Assembly (NCBI RefSeq): GCF_036327475.1
Contig: NZ_CP132913.1
Location: 1,806,133 to 1,870,132, forward strand
Source of the DNA: G036327475 sp036327475
GTDB taxonomy: Bacteria > Pseudomonadota > Gammaproteobacteria > Enterobacterales > Enterobacteriaceae
DNA: 64,000 nucleotides
Direction of reading: 5' to 3'
Shown in pieces: positions 1 to 9,239 of this stretch (the stretch's first letter is position 1; each line of letters starts with the position of its first letter). A program made the position numbers and the translations under genes. Below the pieces are notes generated by a model. That model did no database searches and was not told the origin of the DNA. It saw nothing but the letters and a program-made list of their open reading frames with translations.

Positions 1-303
1 GCGCCATGCCGACGGAGAGCGACTGCAAATGGTAATGACGCGGCATATCCGCCAACAGGATCGCTATGACCGTTGATTCGCCAACAAGAGTATTCGCAGG
101 TGGGCGCGGTTGCGGCGTTATAGCAGGAGAGTGACTCACGCCAACATACCTCCTAATGGCAGAGGTAGCACATTTTGCCGACGCGGGGCGCGGCGCCGGG
201 ATACGCCATCACCCACGCGATCGAGAGATGAAAAAACGCTTTATTGCTTTGCATCATGAGAGAAATGAACAAAACGATAAAGCGTTATTGACCACGGGCG
301 AAT
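1..303. other. No gene recognised
   Basis: No coding region I can support. Reverse-strand reading of roughly 1-145 gives an open stretch containing VGESTVIAILLADMPRHY that looks protein-like, but I cannot assign it to a family and it has no start inside the window. It may be the end of a decayed gene that continues to the left. Confidence 0.3.
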
Positions 304-379
304 TGGTTGCGGGGCCGGATTTAAATCGACGGCCTTCTGATCATGAGCCAGACGAGCCACTAGATTGCTCCACTCCGCG
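304..379 (-). pseudogene. Degenerate initiator tRNA-Met (CAU), metZ-like
   Basis: On the reverse strand this 76-base sequence lines up along its whole length with enterobacterial tRNA-fMet: it starts CGCGGAGTGGAG, has a CAT anticodon, and ends with an encoded CCA. It is one base shorter than the E. coli gene (77), and the missing base is in the 3' half of the acceptor stem. The three G:C pairs of the anticodon stem that mark initiator tRNAs are not kept (TCTGG/TCAGA). The T loop reads TTT where TTC is near-universal, so the C56 that pairs with the D loop is lost. The neighbouring gene, mltA, is also next to metZWV in E. coli, which supports orthology. I infer a dying copy, with functional initiator genes elsewhere. 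Confidence 0.7.
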
Positions 380-541
380 TCCGTGGATACACGCTATACG
401 CTGTAGCGATTATGATGTAGTCCGTTTTTACTAATAGCCCATATTCTCCTGATATTTTCAATTTCACCCCGTTGCACTACTTATGCTAACAAATCATTTG
501 ATATATCGTTAGCCGTTAAAATTAAACGGCGCGAGAACATT

Positions 542-1589
542 ATGAGTAAACAGCGGGTAAACCCATGTGATTAGCGGTGTTATTGTCGCCATTTTGCCGG
601 GCGCCAATCCTGACCCGACGATCGCAGGCAGCAGTACAAAGATGGTGAACTTACCCAGCCGCTGACGCTGGTCAACGCGCCCAAGGCCCGTAGCAAGCCG
701 ATTAACGCCGAGGACTATGCTGACAGGTGCTTGAATCCAATATGCCGCCGCCTTATTTTAACGCAATCAGACCAATTTACTGCTATCCAGCCGCCGACCT
801 TCGCCCAGCGGCTGGATAGCAGTAAATTAAGCCAGTTCGGCATCAAAACTTATTAAATGTAAGGTGCGGATAATTACGGCAATGTGCAGTTTGCTGGTTA
901 TTACACCCCGGTAGTGCAGGCGCACTACTCGCCACAGGGCGAGTTCCGTTATCCGCTGTACCGCATGCCGCCGCGCGGTAAGATCACCGCCTGTTGGACC
1001 GCGCAGCTATTTACAGCGGCGCGCTGAACAGTGGTCTGCCTATCTCCTGGACCAATTCGCTGATGAATAGTTTCATGATGGCAGTCCAGGACAGCGACTG
1101 CATGGGTTACGACGCCGGCCGGGCCGCTGATGTTTTTCCTACTCTGGTAAAATGGTCACACCTACCGCAGCAGTCGATGCAAACGATACGCTACTGGGCT
1201 TAAGCTGAAGTATGCAAGCTGCTTAAGCAAAATCCATCATGTGTGTTCTTTAAGCCGGCTCCTTTTATGCCGGTGAAGGGGCAGCGCCGTGCCGCTGGTG
1301 GCGAAATCGGCCGTGGCCTCCGACCGTTCGCCTATCCACACCGGTACCACGATCTTGGCGGAAGTCCCGCTGATGGACACATAGAGATAAATTCACGGGA
1401 AAATATGAGCTCCATTTGATGGTGGCCTTGGATGTCGACGGTGCGATTAAAGGCCAGCATTTCGATATGTATCAAGAGATTGGCTCGCAAGCGGGATACC
1501 ACGCCGGCCATTATAACCATCATGGCCGGGTCTGGGTGCTTATAATAACGGTGGCAGCCAAGCCGTTGGTACAGGGAGGAGGCGTGTAA
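542..1589 (+). pseudogene. mltA: Membrane-bound lytic murein transglycosylase A, pseudogene
   Basis: MltA is an outer-membrane lipoprotein that cleaves peptidoglycan glycan strands. Recognisable blocks in order are QQYKDGELTQPLTLVNAP, GADNYGNVQFAGYYTPVVQA, QGEFRYPLYRMPP, SMQTIRYW, a block like VASDRS, and IKGQHFDMYQEIGSQAGYHA followed by NHHGRVWV near the end. These occur in at least three frames with several stops, so the gene is dead. A 21-bp-arm inverted repeat (774-828) sits between the N-terminal and catalytic blocks. A further 180 bases follow before tcdA; they read as GGSSGG...APNIPQVIYDNWTA in one frame, which I cannot assign. Confidence 0.9.
774..828. repeat. Perfect inverted repeat, 21-bp arms, 13-base loop
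   Basis: Left arm 774-794 and right arm 808-828 are exact reverse complements; the loop is CGACCTTCGCCCA. The hairpin is inside the broken mltA. It has no T tract and is not placed like a terminator. A perfect 21-bp palindrome in coding-derived DNA is not expected by chance, so I infer that one arm was copied from the other. Confidence 0.95.
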
Positions 1590-1769
1590 TAGGCGGTACC
1601 TCTTGTGGTCTGATGGGCGGCAGTTCAGGCGGTTTAACAGGTGCCCAGCCTGCCGCGCGACTGGCGCCCAATATTCCGCAGGTGATTTACGACAACTGGA
1701 CCGCCGTCAGAGGCTCCATCCGTTCATCAAGCGGCGTGTGGGTCTTCTGTTAATTGCAGCATAAACAGC

Positions 1770-2577
1770 ATGAATATATCAAGCGCCTGGTTGCAGCGCT
1801 TTGGCGGCACTGCTCGGCTGTATGGCCAGGGTGCGCTGGCAGTATTCGCCGTCGCCCACGTCTGCGTGATCGGTATGAGTGGGGTCGGATCCTGGGCAGC
1901 GGAAGCGCTAGCCAGAACCAATATCGGCGCGATAACCTTGATTGATATGGATGATGGCGTCACCAATGCCAACCGGCAAATTCACGCCCTGCGCGATCGC
2001 GTGGGTAGCCAAAAATTTCGGTGATGGCTGCGCGTATCGCGGCCATTAATCCCGCATGCCTGGTAACCGCTATCGATGATTTTGTCACCGCCGATAACGT
2101 GGCGATGAGGTTGAACAGCGATTTGACTATGTCATTGATGCTATCGATAGCGTGCAGGCCAAAGCGGCGCTGTTGGCGTACTGTAGTCGCTACAAACACT
2201 GGTGGTTTGCGCCGGCGGCGCCGGCGGCTAGACCGATCACGCCCGTATTCAGGTAACAGATCTGGCGAAAACCACCCAAGATCCGTTGGCGGCCAAGGTC
2301 CGCGAACGTTTGAAGCTTTGGTTTCAGGTGGTGCAGAACAATAAAAGCAAGTTGAGCATTGATTGCGTTTTTCCAGAGAATAATTGGTCTATCCTCAGCC
2401 TACGGTTCAGTCTGCTCGTCCCCCGCCACGGCGGAAGTGACTAAGCACATAGACTGCGCATCGGGTTTTGGTGCCGCGACCATAGTGACCGCAACCTTTT
2501 GCTGTGTTGCCGTTGAGCACGCGCTGAAAATGCTTGCCAAAGCACGGCAGCAGTACGCCGTGCCGACCGCCGTCTAG
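1770..2577 (+). pseudogene. tcdA: tRNA threonylcarbamoyladenosine dehydratase, pseudogene
   Basis: TcdA (CsdL, YgdL) is an E1-like, ATP-using enzyme that cyclises t6A37 to ct6A37 in ANN-decoding tRNAs. The N-terminus is clear: WLQRFGGTARLYG, then the nucleotide-binding region GMSGVGSWAAEALARTNIGA, then IDMDD and ANRQIHALRD. The frame is lost near 2010. Later blocks (DFVTADNVA, IDSV, a GGAGG-like stretch, DCASGFGAATIVTATF) appear in other frames, with a 9-bp tandem duplication at 2210-2227. The end near 2577 (ALKMLAKARQQ) matches the family C-terminus. It converges with the csdA-csdE remnants on the opposite strand, as in relatives. Confidence 0.92.
2210..2227. repeat. 9-bp tandem duplication in tcdA pseudogene
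   Basis: CGCCGGCGG occurs twice in a row where the TcdA family has a GGAGG-type loop. The duplication alters a conserved glycine-rich segment. Confidence 0.8.
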
Positions 2578-2589
2578 AGATTGCACTGT

Positions 2590-3005
2590 GACCCAGAGCG
2601 GACCGGTTGTGACGACAAAGAGTGTAGCGTGTTCAAGCTCGGGAGCGTGCGACCGCGGACCGCGCCGGCAGCACCTGGGCGGTCGTCAGCCACCGGTGGC
2701 GATATGGGCGCTCCAGCCCAAGATAACGAAACAATGCCAGCGGATCTGTGTGGCGCAGCTCAAGCGCGTTCTTTGCCCTCCACAGCCTCAGACAATGGCT
2801 GGCAGACCTTTGGCGATGTGGCCGTCGCTATCGGCATACGAGGATTGTCGCGGGGATCTTCAGGCTATCCGGCAGCGTCGGCAATGTCGCAGTCTATCCT
2901 TCCGCTGTCAACAATCGATAAAGCGCCGGGCCCAGTTCAATAGCAGTAATGTCTGTGTCGAAGAGGTCGGGTCGTTAAGGGGTAACGCCTCTTTTGTAGT
3001 TGGCT
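2590..3005 (-). pseudogene. csdE: Cysteine desulfuration protein CsdE, pseudogene
   Basis: CsdE is the SufE-like sulfur acceptor that partners CsdA and is linked to TcdA. On the reverse strand, pieces in different frames match it: a LLTAERIDC/LPDSLKIP region, DSDGHIAKGLPAIV, EAVEGKE, LRHTDPLALFRYLGLE, and a C-terminal ARSR..LNTLHS. Several frameshifts separate these pieces. The region that should contain the catalytic-cysteine motif (GCENRVWL in relatives) is not visible, so the active site appears deleted or scrambled. Confidence 0.75.
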
Positions 3006-3840
3006 TTGTTGTTTGCTGAAACTGGCCATAGCGGCGGCGGTCGCTTATACCAGCCGATCCACTTCCGCGAAGGCGTTTTATATAAAGGGTGAAAGAGGCA
3101 CGCATTGTACCGGGGAAGCCCAGGGCAGCCATCAGCGGCTGGGCGATAGCTTGATGATGTATACTTTCGAAGGCGAAAGTCGCAGGGGCGATCCCGGACA
3201 GCGGAAAGTGCGGAGTCGTGACAGCAGCTAAGCGCAGCGTCCAAACCGACAATCCCGGCGATATTCGATGTACCCGCAAAACAGTACGGCGGCGTGGTGA
3301 CCACCTCGTCGAACGACACAGTGCTGAGCATTTTCCGCTGCCCTACCACAGAGGCATCGTCGCCAGCAGATCGGTTTTACCATACAGCACGCCATACAGT
3401 GTATGGCCGGAGAAAGCGCAAAAGTCGATATTCAGCGCCGCAACATCCGGTCTGCCGTGTACTGTCCCTGCGCGCTGTCGACCACCACCGCCGGTATCCG
3501 CCACACCTGGGCGATAAATCTTGCAAATCCTGGCAACCGTCTGTTGGGTGACCAGATTGAGCGACCCGGTGTGGCCGCGCGTCCAGATAACATCTTACGC
3601 CCGCGATGCGCCTAGCCAGCGGGGCATATGCTGACGTGCCAACTCGCAACGGCCGGTTAACGATTGCGCCTGACGGTAGCTGCTGCGGTAAACATTGCCC
3701 TGTGCCAGGTGATAGAAATTTTCGGTTTCCGCTAATACCGGCAACAGCTTCAGGTCGGCGGGCGTGCTATCCAAATAGGCCTCTCCGGTCGAGATGGCCG
3801 AAAATGCTGGCAGAAAGCTTTAATGTCAAACTATGTCACG
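3006..3840 (-). pseudogene. csdA: Cysteine desulfurase CsdA, pseudogene
   Basis: CsdA is a PLP-dependent cysteine desulfurase of about 400 residues. Reverse-strand fragments include an N-terminal AYLDSTPADLKLLPV, FYHLAQGNVYRSSYRQAQSLTGRCELA, a central YCPFG-SGHxLYG-like segment around 3377-3420, VSFDEVVTTPP, GTSNIAGIVGLDAAL, and the C-terminal HHQAIAQPLMAALGFPGTMRASF. The remnant is about 830 bases against about 1200 for an intact gene. The middle, including the PLP-lysine region, is therefore partly deleted, and frameshifts occur throughout. It lies just upstream of csdE on the same strand, the normal csdA-csdE order. Confidence 0.88.
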
Positions 3841-4382
3841 GAACTCCTATGAGGACAACCACCGGCGCACTCTGGCTAAGTTGCTTAATTGCCTATCATT
3901 TTATGGGAATATCGTGAAAACCAGTTATGCTTGTGACTATCGGGTAATATTAATATCCAAAGCGAATAACGGATTAATTTAATATAGCAATCTACTCTGC
4001 TCAATGAAGAAAACAGTCGCAGTCATTACCGCCCGTGCCTTACGCCTTTACGTTGAGCGCCTGAATGGGCCACGCGCTTTCTAATGGGCCACGCGCTTTC
4101 TATTAGCAACGTACTGATGGCTGAAAAGGTATCCTAAAACGGATTTAAACGTTAAGCGGCACGCATTCGCGTCCCAATCTGCAAACACAACATCAGATCA
4201 CTTGCCAAAAGCGCTTTGAAAACATTATATTCCAACGTACCTTGTGTTAAGGCTTGCGAATGGCCACAACTATAGGTATTTGCTGGCGCATCACCAACGG
4301 ACAAATTATAATAACTCGAATAAAAATAAAAATGCCTATGTTGGCCCTACTCATGATTCTTAGTCCAGAAAAGCGCTTGCCT
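3841..4382. other. Intergenic region between csdA and gcvA remnants
   Basis: No gene seen. Divergent promoters for csdA and gcvA would be expected here. The stretch is AT-rich near 3900-3990 and 4200-4340 and carries a 19-bp tandem duplication at 4064-4101. Confidence 0.6.
4064..4101. repeat. 19-bp exact tandem duplication
   Basis: The unit AATGGGCCACGCGCTTTCT is present twice without a gap (4064-4082 and 4083-4101). It lies in the non-coding space upstream of gcvA. Confidence 0.97.
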
Positions 4383-5284
4383 ATGTCCAAACGACTTCCC
4401 CCGCTTAATGCCCTGCGGGTGTTCGACGCGGCGGCGCGCCACCTGAGCTTTACCAAAGCAGCGGACGAGTTGTTCGTCACACAGGCCGCTGTCAGCCACC
4501 AAATCAAATCGCTGGAAGACTTTTTTGGCCTAAAATTGTTCCGCCGCCGCAATCGTTCGCTGCTGCTGACCGAAGAAGGCCAAAGCTATTACCTGGACAT
4601 CAAAGAGATTTTCTCCGCGTTGGCGGAAGCAACGCGCAAATTGCAATCGCGCAGCGCCAAGGGCGCTCTTACGGTCAGCCTGCTTCCGAGCCTTGCCATG
4701 CAGTGGTTGGTACCGCAGCTGTCGAGCTTTAATGCCACCTGGCTAGGCATTGATGTTCTGCAGGCAATGGATCGTGAAGAGGACGAGCTGGCGGAGGGCC
4801 TGGACGTGGCTATTTTCTATGGCCGCTGCAATTGGCCCGGGTTGCGGGTAAAAATGTTGTATGCCGAATACCTGTTGCCGGTTTGCGTGCCCGTACTATT
4901 GACCGGCGTCCATCCGCTGAAAACGCCAGCGGATTTAATCTATCATGCCCTCTTACATGACGCCTCGCGTCGGAAGTGGCTGGCCTACAGCCGGCAATTG
5001 GATGTAAATCAGCTCAATGTGCAGCAGGGACCGATTTTCAGCCACAGCGCCATGGTCCTGCAGGCTGCGATCCATGGTTGGTGGCGCTGGCCAATAACGT
5101 CATAGCGCCAACGGAAATTGAGATGGGCGGCTAGCGTGCCAGTTCAATGAGGTACTAGAAAGCAAAAACGCTGGGCAAAATCGCCGCCTTTCGTCAATAG
5201 ATCTGGGTGTGCTCGGCCAGCGAACAAGAGACGTTCCGCTTTCGTTACGGCGCGACGCTGCCTGCTCATGGCATCACTGCATGA
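4383..5284 (+). pseudogene. gcvA: Glycine cleavage system transcriptional activator GcvA, pseudogene
   Basis: LysR-family regulator of the gcv operon. The first about 230 codons are open and very close to E. coli GcvA: MSKRLPPLNALRVFDAAARH, the helix-turn-helix FTKAADELFVTQAAVSHQIK, then LFRRRNRSLLLTEEGQSYYL. The start at 4383 is chosen because it begins the conserved N-terminus; earlier in-frame starts add unrelated residues. One residue is missing near IDVLQAMDREEDEL. The frame is lost at about 5085, inside the conserved HGQGVALANNV motif, after which ALANNVIAPTEIE, KIAAFRQ, and a terminal FRFRYG appear with stops. The DNA-binding domain could still be made, but the effector domain is broken. 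I call it a recent pseudogene. Confidence 0.88.
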
Positions 5285-5318
5285 CACACTGCATCAATAA
5301 TTATCGGAATTGAGAAAC

Positions 5319-5703
5319 ATGCATAGTCGTGGAGTGCTGATTTTCGCCACCCTGAGTAGATTCTTATTCGTGGCTATTGGCGCTTTCGCCGCCCATGACC
5401 TGCGTCTGTCGCTTGTGGAGCTGGAAATGGCCTGGTTAAGAACCGGTTTGGAGTATCAGGCCTTTTATGCGCTGGCAATTATGGCTCTCAGCACGGCGAT
5501 GATGCGCAATCCGAACCTGTGGTTTTATTGAAGCGGCGTGCTGCTGGCTTCGGTATCGTGCTGTTTTTCGGCAGTTTATACTGTCTCGTGCTGCTGTCGC
5601 ACCTGCGCACGTGGGTGTATATCACCGCCATCGGTGGTGACGCTTCCTGGCGGGCTGGGTGCTGCTGATTGGTGCGCTGCGCCTGAAAAGGCGGAACACT
5701 GTG
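5319..5703 (+). pseudogene. ygdD: DUF423 inner-membrane protein YgdD, pseudogene
   Basis: Small inner-membrane protein of unknown function (131 residues in E. coli). The start at 5319 gives MHSRGVLIFATLSRFLFVAIGAFAAHDL and TGLEYQAFYALAIMALS, matching the first two membrane segments. A TGA stop at 5529-5531 follows LWFY, and the rest is shifted, ending with LLIGALRLKRR just before rlmM. The order gcvA-ygdD-rlmM is the usual enterobacterial one. Confidence 0.85.
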
Positions 5704-6633
5704 AATAACGTTATTTATTTGTATTGCCGCCACGACTTTGAGAAAGGGTGTGCCGTTGAAATTATCGAGAAGGCCGCTGAACGGGAGCTCTATAGCATTG
5801 TGCGCATGAAGGAAAATAGCGGCTACGTGGTCTTTGTCTGTTACCAGCATGAAGAGGTGGCTCGATTGATCCGCACCTTACCGCTACGCAGTGTGATTTT
5901 GCGTATCAGATGATGCTAGCGGGCGACCTGCCGCACGATTTGCCTACCGACGATCGCATTCGCCGATAGTGGGTATGCTGATATGCTGACGGACGCCGTC
6001 ACCGAGGTGGGGCTGCGGGTCAAGTCCACGATGCCAATGAAAGCGAAGAGCTGATGAAATTCTGTCTGCCCTGCGCGCGCAACACATCCTTCGTGGAGAG
6101 GATGAACGCACCTCGCAGCAGGCTATCTATATGCTGTTTATCGCATCTGGTGATGCCGCCACGTGCGCTACGCCTATCGGCATAATCCATTCCCCCTTCC
6201 ACATAGGCATTCCCAGGCTGCGATTTCCGTCGGCGGTTTTCGGCGGATGAGCAGGACGAGCGTCTCGGCAGCGGGTATGTACGCGGTGGATTTGGGTATT
6301 TATCCCGACAGTTGGACCTATCAGCACCAACGCGCCAACGGATTTTTCTTCGAGCCGACGCGCAATTAATGTGTACTGAATGATGTGCGATATGGCGGAG
6401 AAGCCGTCGCGCGTGGGCAATTAGCTGCAGATTAGTTGGTGAGGGGGTGTTGCGTGGCGATTTTCAACCTGCAGCTGCCGATAAAAAGCACTACGAAGAG
6501 GTCAACCAGAATTACGCCTACTCTGCGACCAGTTGGCTGTGAACGGGTGTATGCGGAAGTACACGCCGCCAAGTAGCTGTACCACGATTGAGAGAAAGTC
6601 ACGGCGCACGTCCGACGGTGCGATGAGCGCTAA
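5701..6633 (+). pseudogene. rlmM: 23S rRNA 2'-O-ribose C2498 methyltransferase, pseudogene
   Basis: RlmM methylates C2498 of 23S rRNA. It starts with GTG at 5701 (NNVIYLYCRHDFEKGCAVEI), overlapping the ygdD end. The N-terminal THUMP-like part is open to about 5911. Later blocks appear in shifted frames: ESEELMKFC, a MYAVDLG..PDSWTYQ region that in the intact enzyme is the SAM-binding DLGACPGGWT, VCDMAEKPSRVG, and the terminal LYHD-EKVTAHVRRCDER ending at 6631-6633. In the SAM-binding motif the glycine-rich core has become GIYPDSWT. Stops and frameshifts show the gene is dead. Confidence 0.88.
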
Positions 6634-6639
6634 GGGCGG

Positions 6640-7880
6640 CCGTAGCGTTAAAGCCGCGTACCGTTGCGTCTCAGCCGTTGAGACTGAGCGTGAATAGCGG
6701 ATATATCGCCCCCTGAGGTCGACATTAGCGATTCGCCGTGACGTACGCCGTTTACGGACCGTAAAGAAGCAGGTTTTCTTCTGCTGGCGGTGGATAATCG
6801 ATAATGGCAGCAATATGCGCCGTATCGCCAGTACGGTTCGTTACACTGGCCTGGTCGTTGTTTTCCACCGAGCTGACACCGATTGCCTGACTGCCGATAA
6901 TCACGATACCATAGCGATCGATTTCCTGACGCTGCCCCTACTGCCAATAGCGTAATCGATTGTTCGGCAATAGCGTTTTCCACCTCTTTCGCCAGGCGAC
7001 GCTCGGTCTTGCCGGTCTCGGCGAGAGCCGCCTGCAGGATGTTTTGCCTGTTTGGGCACTCTGTTTGAGCGCTAGGTCCGTGCTACAGAGACATCGACAA
7101 AGACATCGATCCCTTCGCTGTCTATCTGACCATGCACCTGCGAGACGACATCGTCGATACGCTCGTGAGGTTTATCTTCCTTAATAGGGCGCTAGATTAA
7201 CGGCGTACTCCAGCTCCCGGTTGCGGTCCACCCGCGGTAAATTCAGGTGTGAATCGGTACGGGCATTGCCATGACTTGGAAAGTGTTTGTAGCAGGTGAC
7301 TATTTGCGCACTGCCTTTAATCATCTGGCGGGTCAGTCTGTCGACCTGTGCCGGGCAATCGCCCAAATGAGGTTAAGACCCAAGTTATTGCGCCATGATT
7401 TTGCCCTACAAGTTAAGGAAGCGCGCTTTCTCCGTGGCCTTCGTACAGCGCGCCCCGACGCTATATTGCCCGCAAACGCAGTGTAGTCGCCGCATGACAG
7501 GCGAAAACATTGCGCCCTCTGTCGGTACTGATCAGTAAACCGATGCTGTGGGTCTGGGAACGGCGCCGATTTGCCCGGTTAGACAGCGAATCCAGGTTAT
7601 TGGCAAACAGAATGACGCCGCCAATGTGGTAATTGCGCAGGATGTTGTCGATCTGAGGCGTTTGCGCCGTTACGGCGACGACGCCGGTCACGCGTGTTGG
7701 AGGGATGGTGCTCATCACCGTCGCCGGCAACGCAGCGCGATCCCAACGCGCCAGAGGAATACCCTTACCGTTCAGGTACGTAGCACCCGCCAGCACTGCG
7801 ACCTATCATGCCAGCGGTGAATAAAACAGTAAACGTGGCAGCGGAGCGGTCATTATAGGCAGATAGCCGTCCATTGATCG
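6640..7880 (-). pseudogene. Glycoside hydrolase family 3 (beta-N-acetylhexosaminidase-like), pseudogene
   Basis: Reverse-strand fragments match secreted or anchored family-3 glycosidases of the NagZ/BglX type: a hydrophobic N-terminus near 7860, IDNILRNYHIGGVILFANNLD, LLISTDRG, a KHFPSHGNARTDSHLNLP block and VSQVHGQIDS. A downstream part reads IAEQSITLLA, then YGIVIIGSQAIGVSSVENN. The family motif KHFPGH is KHFPSH here. Frameshifts and stops break the gene in several places. I cannot give a gene name; it is not the cytosolic nagZ, which is usually near ycfP. It may have acted in peptidoglycan or chitooligosaccharide breakdown. Confidence 0.7.
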
Positions 7881-8430
7881 CAAGATAGTTACGGTGCAGT
7901 ATCCAATTTGCCGACGTAGGCGGCTGGCCGGCCGCCGATGGCCGTGGCAAAGTTTGGCCAAGCAAGTGGGCCGGTGCCGTTTGCAAGTCTGGAGGTGTAC
8001 TTCACGTCACAAATACAAGTTGCACGTCACCCGTCGCAGAGCCGCCGCTGTCAAGCGTTGATAGGGCAAGACTGATGTGCGTGGGCGCGCTGTTACTCGC
8101 GCCCACGCACATGCTAAATGTTACCACGATGGCGTTTTTGTGTCCTCCTTGGTGGCGGAACAGCGTGACGCATAGTGGCTGGAAAATGTTAGGGGACGCC
8201 GGCAGAAAGAGCTTTACGTTTGCTCACCACCGCCTTTCTACTGCTGTTGCTCGGTTTGACGGCGGAGCTGGCGTCACATTTCTCTCACTTGGCACCGTTC
8301 TGACGGGGCGCTGCTGCTATTCTGGAATGGCGGATAAGGAAAGCTCCTTGGCTATATTCAGACGGCGGCTGATGTCGCTCTTGCAGCTATGCTCAACAGG
8401 GGTCACCCTAGCTCCGCTCCTGTAGCACTT
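7881..8430. other. Decayed spacer with a strong inverted repeat
   Basis: No gene recognised. A weak protein-like run on the plus strand (GKLLGYIQTAADVALAAMLN, about 8335-8395) suggests an unidentified fragment. An inverted repeat lies at 8075-8112. Confidence 0.4.
8075..8112. repeat. Perfect inverted repeat, 15-bp arms, 8-base loop
   Basis: Arms ATGTGCGTGGGCGCG (8075-8089) and its exact reverse complement (8098-8112) flank CTGTTACT. No T tract follows on either strand, so a simple intrinsic terminator is unlikely. It is in decayed DNA with no intact gene nearby. Confidence 0.95.
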
Positions 8431-9144
8431 TTAACGTAACCGCAACTGTTGTAAATTTCTCTGTAGAATCACGGTGGTATCCAGCGTAGCCGCCTGACAA
8501 TAGAGAAACGCCAGATCATGGTCACGTTCCGGTTTGTAACGCCATTTTACGGCAATCGCTCAAGCCGCTGGTACAGGGCGTCCAGCAGCCTGCCTCGTTA
8601 TCAGCTGTGCGACGCTTTTCCGGCAACGTCCGAGTTTTATTGCTGCTGATTCTCGCTAACCCTAAAATGGTCAACTGCTGCGGCCTAATGGCCATATCAT
8701 CCAGCCAGCGCTTTTGAAGGTAGTCCCGAATTTGTATCGACAGAGAAGCAATTGGTAATAGTCCTTATCGGTGGAAATCAGTGTCACCTGATTGCCGCCC
8801 GCCGCCACCTTGAACGCCAGCATCGAGACAATATCGTCGCCTCATAGCCGCTGGTGTGCCAGCAAGCGACGGACTCGCGGTTACATTCGGCGCGAATGGC
8901 CAGCATCTGCGCCCGCAGATCTTCCAGCGTCGGCGCGCGTCCGCTTTGATATTGCGGAATTGCTGATAGCGACAGCTTTCGTGATGCTCATCATTGTCAA
9001 ACACCGCCACCGCGCCGGATGAGGTGACGATGCAGAATAAACTTGAGCATGGCGTGTCCGCAGGCGGCAAGGCGGGACCCCCTGTACCGTATGAATGCGG
9101 CGGATAAGATTCAGCGCGTCAACTATCAACACATGCACTGACAT
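8431..9144 (-). pseudogene. xni: Flap endonuclease Xni (exonuclease IX homologue), pseudogene
   Basis: Xni is a FEN-family nuclease related to the 5'-nuclease domain of DNA polymerase I. The reverse strand starts MSVHVLIVDALNLIRRIHTVQG, then continues in other frames with AVAVFDND, a YQQFRNIKA region, LAFKVAAGGNQVTLISTDKD, YFQKRW, and ends RNLQQLRLR with a stop at 8431-8433. Near-full length with multiple frameshifts. Confidence 0.85.
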
Positions 9145-9239
9145 GGAGTGGTGTCCTGATTACCATTAGGAAGGACAAGCGGCTCAGCACGCGGTGCAGG
9201 CGCTGGTGCCAGCGTAAAGTCGGCGCCGGTGAGCGAGCG

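Noticed and set aside
2534..3019. Plus-strand open frame of 161 codons over csdE
   Set aside because: The reverse strand carries recognisable CsdE fragments; the plus-strand product has no family features.
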